Below, one piece after another: positions 32,195-38,621 of a DNA stretch of 38,621 nt. Under the pieces are notes generated by a model. It was not told the DNA's origin. It saw only the letters and a list, made by a program, of their open reading frames with translations, and did not search any database. The stretch is taken from positions 1 through 38,621 of the forward strand of contig NZ_JAECZA010000239.1 of NCBI RefSeq assembly GCF_016056275.1. Direction: 5' to 3'. This DNA comes from Dendronalium phyllosphericum CENA369 (lineage in GTDB: Bacteria > Cyanobacteriota > Cyanobacteriia > Cyanobacteriales > Nostocaceae). Position 1 is the stretch's first letter, and each line of letters opens with the position of its first letter. Position numbers and translations under genes: made by a program.

Positions 32195-32905
32195 ATGAAA
32201 TTGATTGACAAATCTCCTTTATTCAACAACGCCCTTAAGTCTCATAAAGGCGTTGTCTTGACGCTAGCTTTGGTAAGTCTGCTATTTTATGGCGGACTCA
32301 CTGAGAACAAATCTGCTGCGGCTGTTCCTACTGGCATTACTCAATTGTCCCAAAGATCCCAGGCGCAATCAAATAATTTGCCCAGGCCGATCGCTAATCA
32401 GATTTTACGAGATGCGTCCAAGCGTTCTGGTATACCTAGGCGACAATTAAAGATTACCCAAGTCACAGCCAAAACCTTTGGTAATCCTTGTGAATTCAAC
32501 TTTGGCGAAATTTGCACTAGGGAATACAACCCCATTCAAGGTTGGGAGGTAGTTGTACGAGTCCGCCAAAATTCATGGACTTACCATGTGAATAAATCGG
32601 GAACGCAAATCGTTTTAGATCCGAAGGTGAGTACTTCACAAACATTGCCAAAAGCGATCGCCAATGCAATTTTGAGCGATGCTTCTCAGCGTTCTGGTGT
32701 CGCAATTAACAATTTAAAAATTACGCAAGCCACAGCCAAAACCTTTGGCAATCCTTGTGAATTCAACTTTGGCGAAATTTGTACGAGAGAATACAGACCC
32801 ATCGAAGGTTGGGAAGTAGTTGTACGAGTCCGCCAAAATTCTTGGACTTACCATGTGAATAAATCTGGTACTCAAATCGTTTTAGATCCCAAAATCAAGA
32901 TTTAA
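32195..32905 (+). CDS. Secreted protein with two tandem Cys-pair domains
   Basis: A 236-residue exported protein. The signal region runs to about residue 45. It contains two consecutive units of about 86-89 residues (62-150 and 151-236). Each reads I-A-N-x-I-L-x-D-A-S-x-R-S-G, then ITQ-x-TAKTFGNPCEFNFGEIC with two cysteines 10 apart, then GWEVVVRVRQNSWTYHVNKS and IVLDPK. The second half of each unit is almost identical at DNA level, so the duplication is recent. It resembles a widespread cyanobacterial secreted domain whose members carry TWPxGCLGL and end in WVYRTD. Its function is unknown to me. It follows the PPC protein gene closely and is likely in one operon. Confidence 0.68.
   Translation: MKLIDKSPLFNNALKSHKGVVLTLALVSLLFYGGLTENKSAAAVPTGITQLSQRSQAQSNNLPRPIANQILRDASKRSGIPRRQLKITQVTAKTFGNPCEFNFGEICTREYNPIQGWEVVVRVRQNSWTYHVNKSGTQIVLDPKVSTSQTLPKAIANAILSDASQRSGVAINNLKITQATAKTFGNPCEFNFGEICTREYRPIEGWEVVVRVRQNSWTYHVNKSGTQIVLDPKIKI
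32378..32902 (+). repeat. Tandem 260-bp duplication inside the secreted protein gene
   Basis: Unit 1 is 32378-32644 and unit 2 is 32645-32902. From the ACAGCCAAAACCTTTGG block to the end of each unit, the DNA differs at only a few positions; the first third is more diverged. This suggests recent duplication or gene conversion limited to the Cys-pair half. Confidence 0.85.
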
Positions 32906-33347
32906 TTTTTCTGATAAGTAGAAGGCAGGAGGCAGAAGGCAGAAGGGAAAAGGAAGTTTCTGACAAGGTTTCATAAGTTGCCATTTTACATTTAATTATG
33001 TCCATCTACTTACCAAATTGAGATTCGATGTCATGTCTCTAGTTTATTAGATTACAAAATATAGCCGTAGTCACACCCTTTAGAAGAGTTGCGATTGCTC
33101 AAAGCCTTAAAAAACTGGGTTTTTACTCAGCGAGAAGTTGCGTGCGGAGAGAAGTGCGGTCTTGGGGAGACACTGCGTTGCCGAGGTTCCCTCGGTTGAA
33201 GCAAGTGTCGTCTTTGCCCCTTCGGGTTCGGAGGGTTCCCCCCGCCCTTGCAAACTTCGGTGACTCAGCACTCAGCACTCAGCACTTTATAAACCCGCTG
33301 TTGCCAGCGAGTTTGTCAGCTGATTGGGGTACGAGCCAAACTTACAC
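32906..33347. repeat. Repeat-rich intergenic region (GGCAGAA tandem, palindrome, CTCAGCA tandem)
   Basis: A 442-base gap between convergent genes with no convincing gene. 32921-32947 is a tandem GGCAGAA/GGCAGGA repeat. 33169-33209 is a palindrome (GACACTGCGTTGCCGAGG with CCTCGGTTGAAGCAAGTGTC) related to 10186-10274. 33263-33286 is three ACTCAGC heptamers, the same unit as in the helicase insertion. An ORF at 33142-33351 is only a translation of these repeats. Confidence 0.75.
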
Positions 33348-34394
33348 CTAATTTTTCATCACCGCATCTAATAACACCCCAGCACCAAAGCGGACTGCAT
33401 CGGTACAGGGTAGACCAGTTTCTGCTGTTGTTTGGGCGATCGCTTCTTGAGCTGCCAACTCATCGAGATGAGCGGTGTTAAGTGCTATACCCACCACAGG
33501 CACGGAGTTAAAGGCTCCACCTGCACTAGCAACAGTTTCATAAAGGCGGATTACCTTTGATAAAGGTGGAATTGCTACGTGGGGATAATTACGCACGTGA
33601 TTTTGTCCTGCCCGATGTACTAGCACCAGTTGCGTTGGTTGCGAACCACGAATTAGGGGTAGAGTTGCCGTTGAACCAGGATGCAGCAGCGAACCTTGTC
33701 CTTCGATGTGTAAGATGTCACAGTTTTTGCCATAGCGCGTTACCGTCTGTTCTACAGCACCAGCGGCAAAATCTACCCGCACTGCATCCAAAGCCAAACC
33801 ATCGCCTTCTAACATCACACCAGTTTGCCCTGTGGCCACAAATTTAGAACGCCAGCCCCGCAGTCGTGATGCCCAATGTAACTCTAGGCTAGTTGACATT
33901 TTGCCAATGGCCATGTCGGTTCCTACAGTCAACACCCGCCGACAAGGCAGGGTACGTGCCATTCCAGTAGCTATACCTAAATTCGCTGGCTCTTTCCGCA
34001 CATCCCAAATTAATTGCCCTGGTTTTAGGAGTGCGTTTAACTCTGGGATATTAGCTAATAACGTGTGCAAACCGTTCACTAAAGACATTCCAGCGTCTAG
34101 GGCGGTTTTGATTTCCAACCAGTAATCATCTGGAATCGCACCACCTTGTGGGGCAATGCCAATTACCAAAACTTCAGGTTTGTACTCTAGCGCTGCTGCT
34201 ACCGATGCCACAATCGGCACATCACGCTTAATACCTGTGAGTTCGCTTAAGGATCTGCCAGGACACTCGCGATCTATGGCTACTACTATCTGGGCTTCAC
34301 TGTAGCGTAAAAGTGCCAACCCTGTTTTGCCATGAGCTCCACTAATTCCTTCATGCAGCAGGATGGCTACTCGTTGATTAAGCGGCAGACGCAC
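33348..34394 (-). CDS. DUF1611 (DgcN-like) protein, possible D-glutamate N-acetyltransferase
   Basis: A 348-residue protein of the DUF1611 family. The N-terminal Rossmann-like domain starts VAILLHEGISGAHGKTGLALLRY. The C-terminal domain has a P-loop, VLTVGTDMAIGKMSTSLEL (Lys165). Other family blocks are LVIGIAPQGGAIPDDYW, GLHTLL, DVRKEP, FVATGQTGVMLEGDG, HIEGQGSLLHPG and HRAGQNHVRNYPH. Characterised members (DgcN) acetylate D-glutamate. The partner gene, overlapping by 17 bases, encodes an enolase-superfamily racemase, as in DgcN-DgcA pairs that convert D-glutamate to N-acetyl-L-glutamate. Activity in this organism is inferred from family and gene pairing. Confidence 0.8.
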   Translation of the reverse strand: MRLPLNQRVAILLHEGISGAHGKTGLALLRYSEAQIVVAIDRECPGRSLSELTGIKRDVPIVASVAAALEYKPEVLVIGIAPQGGAIPDDYWLEIKTALDAGMSLVNGLHTLLANIPELNALLKPGQLIWDVRKEPANLGIATGMARTLPCRRVLTVGTDMAIGKMSTSLELHWASRLRGWRSKFVATGQTGVMLEGDGLALDAVRVDFAAGAVEQTVTRYGKNCDILHIEGQGSLLHPGSTATLPLIRGSQPTQLVLVHRAGQNHVRNYPHVAIPPLSKVIRLYETVASAGGAFNSVPVVGIALNTAHLDELAAQEAIAQTTAETGLPCTDAVRFGAGVLLDAVMKN

Positions 34395-35442
34395 TGTATT
34401 GCACCCCCAAACCAGGTAAATCGTTAGGCAAAACTCTCCCTTCTTGGACTAATGCACCTGTAAAGGGGTCATCGGTTAAGTTAAGGTGACTATCTAAATC
34501 TAAATAATCAGCCAGTGGTGACAGATGTGCTGCTGCTGTATTAGAAAGCGAACTGTCGGAATAGCAGCCGAACATCACCTGCAACCCATAGGCTCGTGCT
34601 GTATGTACCATTCGCATTGCTTCGGTTAAGCCCCCTGATTTCATGAGTTTGATATTGATACCATCTACGTAGTTTGCCAGATGGGGAATATCGCAGCTGG
34701 TAAAGCAACTTTCATCTACAAAGATTGGTAGCGGCGATCGCTCTTTGAGTTTTGCTAAACTCTTTTCCTCTCCCCGTAGCAGTGGTTGTTCTACATACTT
34801 TATACCTAAATCGGCCAGCCAACTGCACATTTCAATCGCATCTCCCAAACTCCAACCTCCGTTTGCATCAACAAACAATTCTCGATTCTGTGCTTCTTCT
34901 TGCACTGCTAATAGCATTTTCCGATCTGCTTCTATACCGTCTGGATTACCTAGTTTCACCTTGAACAGGCGAACATCGATATGTTGTAACCAATCTCGTA
35001 CCCTTGCCCTTGCCACTTCTGGCGAATTAATGCCAATTGTTACCGAAGTTGGCACTATGACATTGCGATCGAGTCCCCACACCTGCCACAGAGGTAATCC
35101 CACGCGCTTACCTAGCCAGTCATGCATTGCTATATCTAGCGCTGCCCTCACACCTGAAGGAACCTGCTGTTTAATTAACACTTGTTCAACTTGCTGGCGT
35201 TGCAAAGGGCTAAATGTTTTTAACACTGGCACGAGTTGTTGCAAGCAGTTTTTGATTTTATCAGTTGATTGCGAATGATTGCCAACCCCAAATGGCGACG
35301 CTTCACCCCAGCCTTCCAGTCCATCGTGCAAAATTCTCACCCATACATTTGTTGTCTGCGCTGTTGTGCCGCGACTAATGGTCAAGGGGAATCGCTTGTT
35401 AACCGTAAATAGATTTACTTCAACTTGCATAAGTCTGCTCAA
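34378..35442 (-). CDS. Enolase-superfamily epimerase (dipeptide epimerase / DgcA-like)
   Basis: A 354-residue muconate-lactonising/mandelate racemase-type enzyme. The capping domain (about 1-120) starts VNLFTVNKRFPLTISRGTT and includes WGEASPFGVGNHSQST. The barrel carries the catalytic KVKLGN lysine, metal ligands in LFVDANGGWS, YVEQPL and IFVDESCF, and the second catalytic lysine in INIKLMKSGGL. This set is that of L-Ala-D/L-Glu epimerases and related racemases. It is translationally coupled to the DUF1611 gene. It could recycle murein dipeptides or act on N-acetyl-D-glutamate; the pairing favours the second. All active-site residues appear present. Confidence 0.85.
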   Translation of the reverse strand: MSRLMQVEVNLFTVNKRFPLTISRGTTAQTTNVWVRILHDGLEGWGEASPFGVGNHSQSTDKIKNCLQQLVPVLKTFSPLQRQQVEQVLIKQQVPSGVRAALDIAMHDWLGKRVGLPLWQVWGLDRNVIVPTSVTIGINSPEVARARVRDWLQHIDVRLFKVKLGNPDGIEADRKMLLAVQEEAQNRELFVDANGGWSLGDAIEMCSWLADLGIKYVEQPLLRGEEKSLAKLKERSPLPIFVDESCFTSCDIPHLANYVDGINIKLMKSGGLTEAMRMVHTARAYGLQVMFGCYSDSSLSNTAAAHLSPLADYLDLDSHLNLTDDPFTGALVQEGRVLPNDLPGLGVQYSASAA

Positions 35443-35565
35443 TCTTTGGCTAGAGCAAAAACAGTGTAAGTTCCAATTCTAGATTATCTGAGGTATCTGT
35501 TATACTTTTTTACATTCATATTTTTTGCCAAAATATTTAGCCGCATTGCATTTGTAAATTCATTT

Positions 35566-36114
35566 ATGAATAACTTGAAAAAATGGAAAACATTAAAATC
35601 AAAAATGGTTGTCAATCATCGTTGGTGTCAAATCAGACAAGATGAAATAGAATTACCTAATGGTAAAGTTATAGACGATTATTTTGTCAGTATTAGACCA
35701 GAAGTCGCGCTAATTTTACCTATTACTAACAACAGAGAAATTATTTTTGTCCGTCAATATAGACATGCAGTAGGAGATTTTTTTATAGAACTACCTGCTG
35801 GTAACTTTGACCCATTACAAGAGAATGCTGAAATAGCAGCTGTGAGAGAATTACAAGAAGAAACTGGTTATACTGCCCAACAAGTAAAAAAGATTGCAAC
35901 GCTATATGACAAGCCAAGCAAAGATACTAATCAAATACATTTATTTTTAGCCGAACATGTTATAAAGAATGGACAACGAAACTTAGATATTACAGAAGAT
36001 ATTGAAGTCATATTAATTCCTATAGAATCAGTTTTAGATAAAATCATCCACGGTGAAATATCTGTTGCAGGGACTGTTGCAGCTCTTTTGTTAGGTTTAA
36101 AATTTATAAGTTAA
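35566..36114 (+). CDS. NUDIX hydrolase (ADP-ribose pyrophosphatase-like)
   Basis: A 182-residue hydrolase. The Nudix box is at about residues 85-108, with REL-x-EE-x-G (AAVRELQEETGY) intact. The spacing between the first Gly (AGNFDPLQE) and the first Glu is one residue longer than the classic six-residue step. The N-terminus (VVNHRWCQIRQDEIELPNGK) and the strand FVRQYRHAVGDFFIELPAG are typical of ADP-ribose or nucleotide-sugar pyrophosphatases of the NudF type. A divalent metal would be bound by the REXXEE glutamates. It stands alone, divergent from the epimerase gene. Confidence 0.88.
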   Translation: MNNLKKWKTLKSKMVVNHRWCQIRQDEIELPNGKVIDDYFVSIRPEVALILPITNNREIIFVRQYRHAVGDFFIELPAGNFDPLQENAEIAAVRELQEETGYTAQQVKKIATLYDKPSKDTNQIHLFLAEHVIKNGQRNLDITEDIEVILIPIESVLDKIIHGEISVAGTVAALLLGLKFIS

Positions 36115-36237
36115 TTAATCATAAAAAATATTTTTTATCATATAGTATATAAGCTTATTGCTCAAAAAAAATGGAGGCGATCGCTTTATCCTTGGCGCTA
36201 ACCTAAAACCCCGCAAGAGAATTGCAAAATTGAGATG

Positions 36238-37935
36238 TTATGGCTGAGTTGTATTTACAATACAGTCTGCTTTTAACAAAATAAAATTCTCTGAATCTAA
36301 AACAGAACATCGAGATGCCAACTTTGCTAATGCCGGAATATTCCCCTGTTTCAAACTGTTTACGGCTTCTGTAAACACTGGTTGAAAACTTCTCAACCAA
36401 GTTTTTTGAGTCAAATATTCAAGTTTAAAAGCTGTACGTTCTAATAGCCATAAGTCTACTCCGTACTTTTGAATTAACTGTTTTGCTGCTGTTAAATTTG
36501 GGTTATATTGAGCGCGAATTAAATCAATAGTGCGTTGGCGAATAGAAGAATAGTAGCGCAGATGAAAAGGAAGCGCGTATTCTCTACTTACTAAAATAGA
36601 CCTTTGCCCAAAAGTGGGAATATTATCACCTTCATCAGAAAGTGTAGCAATCAAACTGTCTTTCGGTTGCTGTTGCAGAAAGTTGTATAAACTTGATTCA
36701 CCAGATTGCCTATAATCTGTTGTTGGAAAACGCCCAGATAAATTAGGATAAAGAACGAGTACAGCAGCTAAGGTAACTGTTAACGCCAGTTGCCAAATTT
36801 GGCGTTTTTGCTGATAAGTGCGAAAAAAACTATCCAACATGATAGTTAAGAAAATACCAGCAGCAATAGCCATAACAATTCGCAGAGAATGAATTGTATA
36901 GCGAGTGGGGAAAAACAGCTTTAAAAACAAGGCATGGGCAGCAAAATATAAAGTCAAAGATACGATGATTATTTGCGGCAAGATGTTGACTTGACTCTTA
37001 ACTAACTTGACTAAAGGAAAGCGCGATGCATATCGCAATACCATCGACAAAAACAATCCTAACCAAATTAGAGGAGGCATTAATGGTGGTAATATGCCGC
37101 TATGTTGACCAATCAGCCAAAATCGCCAAGGATTATTATCAAAAAAAGGATGCCGTCCTCCAGTCCATAATTCTGGCATTGTCCGCGCTTGAGAAGCAGT
37201 GACAACTGGCCCAAATTCAGAGGAAGTTAAAGCGTAGGGCAACATCACTATAAACGCCAATCCCAGCATAGTTACTAGCCAAAAATAATTACTCCGCAAG
37301 CGAATAAATAAGATTCCTAGAGAAATCAATAGTAGTGGGGGATAAAAAAGTCCTTGTAGTACAATTATGAAACAAGCGATCGCCCAAGATTCGCGCAAGA
37401 TATAATACAGAAATGCTAATAACAAAGGATATATGAAAGCCTTAGGTGTGGCAGAAACTAAGTCACTCTTAAACCAAAGACTCTGATGTAGCAGTAAAGT
37501 ACTAATAAATCCAGCAATTGGCACTGGAAAAATTTCTAGACATAACCAAAAACAGTAAACAGCAACAATTAAACCCAACACAATGGGCAAAATTTTACTC
37601 AGCAATAAAGGATGAATACCCAGACTAGCCATTAATTTGTAAATAAATGCAAATCCCAAGGGTGTAATCGATTGGAAATAATTTGCAATCAAATCATTAG
37701 GTAGTAATTTGGAATCGACAAATTGCTGCATCCAAAATACATATTCTCGTGCATCATCCTGAACAACATATTCACCTCTAAAGGCTTTTTGTAGTCCTAA
37801 AATTCCGTAAAATATTGCAAACACCAGACTTAGAGTTAACCACAATAAAACTGAGTTGCTAATATGTTTTGTAGAGGATGTTTCATTAATAGGAGTAGTT
37901 ACAAATTCATGTAGTTGGGAAAATATCATTGTCAA
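36238..37935 (-). CDS. Polytopic membrane protein, GT-C-like
   Basis: A 565-residue membrane protein with about ten to twelve helices. I do not recognise a named family. The plan resembles GT-C glycosyltransferases: an acidic pair in the first loop (EYVVQDDAREYVFWMQQF), a long multi-helix body, and a soluble C-terminal domain (about 405-565; SLYNFLQQQPKDSLIATLSDEGDNIP and QKYGVDLWLLERTAF). The DD in VVQDDAREY could be the catalytic acidic site. Its start is five bases from the stop of the photolyase-like gene, suggesting co-transcription. The acceptor and donor are unknown. Confidence 0.65.
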   Translation of the reverse strand: MTMIFSQLHEFVTTPINETSSTKHISNSVLLWLTLSLVFAIFYGILGLQKAFRGEYVVQDDAREYVFWMQQFVDSKLLPNDLIANYFQSITPLGFAFIYKLMASLGIHPLLLSKILPIVLGLIVAVYCFWLCLEIFPVPIAGFISTLLLHQSLWFKSDLVSATPKAFIYPLLLAFLYYILRESWAIACFIIVLQGLFYPPLLLISLGILFIRLRSNYFWLVTMLGLAFIVMLPYALTSSEFGPVVTASQARTMPELWTGGRHPFFDNNPWRFWLIGQHSGILPPLMPPLIWLGLFLSMVLRYASRFPLVKLVKSQVNILPQIIIVSLTLYFAAHALFLKLFFPTRYTIHSLRIVMAIAAGIFLTIMLDSFFRTYQQKRQIWQLALTVTLAAVLVLYPNLSGRFPTTDYRQSGESSLYNFLQQQPKDSLIATLSDEGDNIPTFGQRSILVSREYALPFHLRYYSSIRQRTIDLIRAQYNPNLTAAKQLIQKYGVDLWLLERTAFKLEYLTQKTWLRSFQPVFTEAVNSLKQGNIPALAKLASRCSVLDSENFILLKADCIVNTTQP

Positions 37936-37940
37936 GTAGA

Positions 37941-38357
37941 TTATTCAAAAACATATTTTTCAGCTACTTTCCAATAGCGTGAGAACCGTTTCAAGTCAAT
38001 AAAGCCGTCGTAATCAAAAAATGGTTCTAACTCTAGCACTTCTACTGCTAAAGAACGCTCAATTTCATCGCAGATATTATCAAATCGGGGACTGGGACTA
38101 TCTGCTGTCACAACTAAATTAGCTTGATGTTCTTGAGCAAAAGCTAAAATTTCTTGAGCTACATTACCACGACGGATGATAACAGGTAACTCTAATAAGC
38201 ATTCATAGATAAACGTCAGGCGTTTAAGACTTAGTTGCCATTCCTCTATTAAAGCATCATCCCAAACCCAAATAGCTGGCGCATCTGGGTATTCTTGCAG
38301 TGCGGGATTGTATGGACCGAGGCAGTCTCCATGTATCCAGACAATTGGTTTAGTCAT
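37941..38357 (-). CDS. Stand-alone photolyase N-terminal-like (Rossmann) domain protein
   Basis: A 138-residue soluble protein. It resembles the N-terminal alpha/beta domain of DNA photolyases and cryptochromes, without the FAD-binding helical domain: PIVWIHGDCLGPYNPAL, AIWVWDDALIEEWQLSLKRL, PVIIRRGNVAQEILAFAQEH and LVVTADSPSPRFDNICDEIE. It cannot be a full photolyase. I chose ATG 38357 because the 29 extra residues of the longer frame come partly from the mobile element whose edge is at 38381. A universal-stress-like fold is an alternative. It is followed after five bases by the membrane protein gene. Confidence 0.6.
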   Translation of the reverse strand: MTKPIVWIHGDCLGPYNPALQEYPDAPAIWVWDDALIEEWQLSLKRLTFIYECLLELPVIIRRGNVAQEILAFAQEHQANLVVTADSPSPRFDNICDEIERSLAVEVLELEPFFDYDGFIDLKRFSRYWKVAEKYVFE

Positions 38358-38380
38358 TAGCTTCGCTCTAATTTTAATTA

Positions 38381-38567
38381 CCCCTCTTCTGTCAGTCTCC
38401 GAAAACATTTGCCATTTCTGAATTCTAGAGCTTTTGTACAGCAAGCGATCGCGCGATTATTTTCTAATAACAAATTCAAGAGCAATTTTTTTCTAATAGT
38501 ATAGGTTGTATTGATTGCCTCGTGAGACTTCTAGCAATCGCCCTCACGGAGAGTGACAGAAGAGGGT
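38381..38567. mobile_element. Miniature inverted-repeat element, copy 2 (187 bp)
   Basis: Identical to 23164-23349 over 186 bases; only the last position differs (T here, G in copy 1). TA follows and precedes the element. It could alternatively be read as CCCTCTTC...GAAGAGGG flanked by TTAC on both sides. It ends 23 bases upstream of the photolyase-like gene start, so outward transcription or loss of the native promoter is possible. Confidence 0.85.
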
Positions 38568-38602
38568 TACAGCAGATTTCAAGTGGTGAGGTACAAATAA
38601 TT

Positions 38603-38621
38603 GTAAGGGCGAATGTAACAG
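38603..38621. repeat. Fragment of a dispersed repeat at the window end
   Basis: GTAAGGGCGAATGTAACAG at the edge matches, with small changes, the GGGGCGAACGTAACAG part of the helicase insertion at 30239-30254. It continues beyond the window. Confidence 0.5.

Noticed and set aside
33142-33351. 69-codon plus-strand ORF
   Set aside because: Its codons are entirely palindromic and tandem repeat DNA.

Overview
The window looks like chromosome of a filamentous, probably heterocyst-forming cyanobacterium. The octamer GCGATCGC (HIP1) occurs dozens of times. Rubisco accumulation factor Raf1, a UbiA-type prenyltransferase and a MenG-type methyltransferase point to oxygenic photosynthesis. The intergenic DNA is full of short tandem repeats and small palindromes, as in Nostocales. 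No rRNA, tRNA or CRISPR array was recognised.

Region by region. 1-1455: the right end of an IS5-type insertion sequence, two tiny ORFs and a toxin-antitoxin pair. 1666-10116: an accessory block with a secreted DUF928 protein, a CHASE2 membrane sensor, a small winged-helix protein and a ParA/MinD-like ATPase. Convergent with these is a very large exported protein that joins a two-partner-secretion haemagglutinin domain to a C-terminal CHAT caspase-like protease. This is the best candidate for an undescribed system. 10493-18870: mostly housekeeping genes (DUF4330, ubiA, exopolyphosphatase, DUF445, menG, a REC-GAF response regulator, raf1). 18955-20643: a PEP-CTERM-type secreted phosphodiesterase. 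21046-26203: an apparent regulon with an OmpR-type regulator, a histidine kinase, a PepSY protein and a tandem family of DUF347 membrane proteins (two intact, one deleted). Matching 11-bp-period direct repeats sit in the divergent promoter region. 26510-28907: a PAP2 phosphatase and a GT-C membrane glycosyltransferase, convergent. 29018-32905: a UvrD-like helicase carrying intergenic repeats in frame, then two secreted proteins. 33348-35442: a DUF1611 (DgcN-like) and enolase-superfamily epimerase pair, probably for D-glutamate or muropeptide metabolism. 35566-38357: a NUDIX hydrolase, a polytopic membrane protein and a lone photolyase N-terminal-like domain.

Two copies of a ~187-bp miniature inverted-repeat element (23164-23350 and 38381-38567), identical over 186 bp, lie 15 kb apart. 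The second sits 23 bp upstream of the photolyase-like gene. All functional statements come from reading motifs in the sequence and remembered family knowledge. No database search was run.
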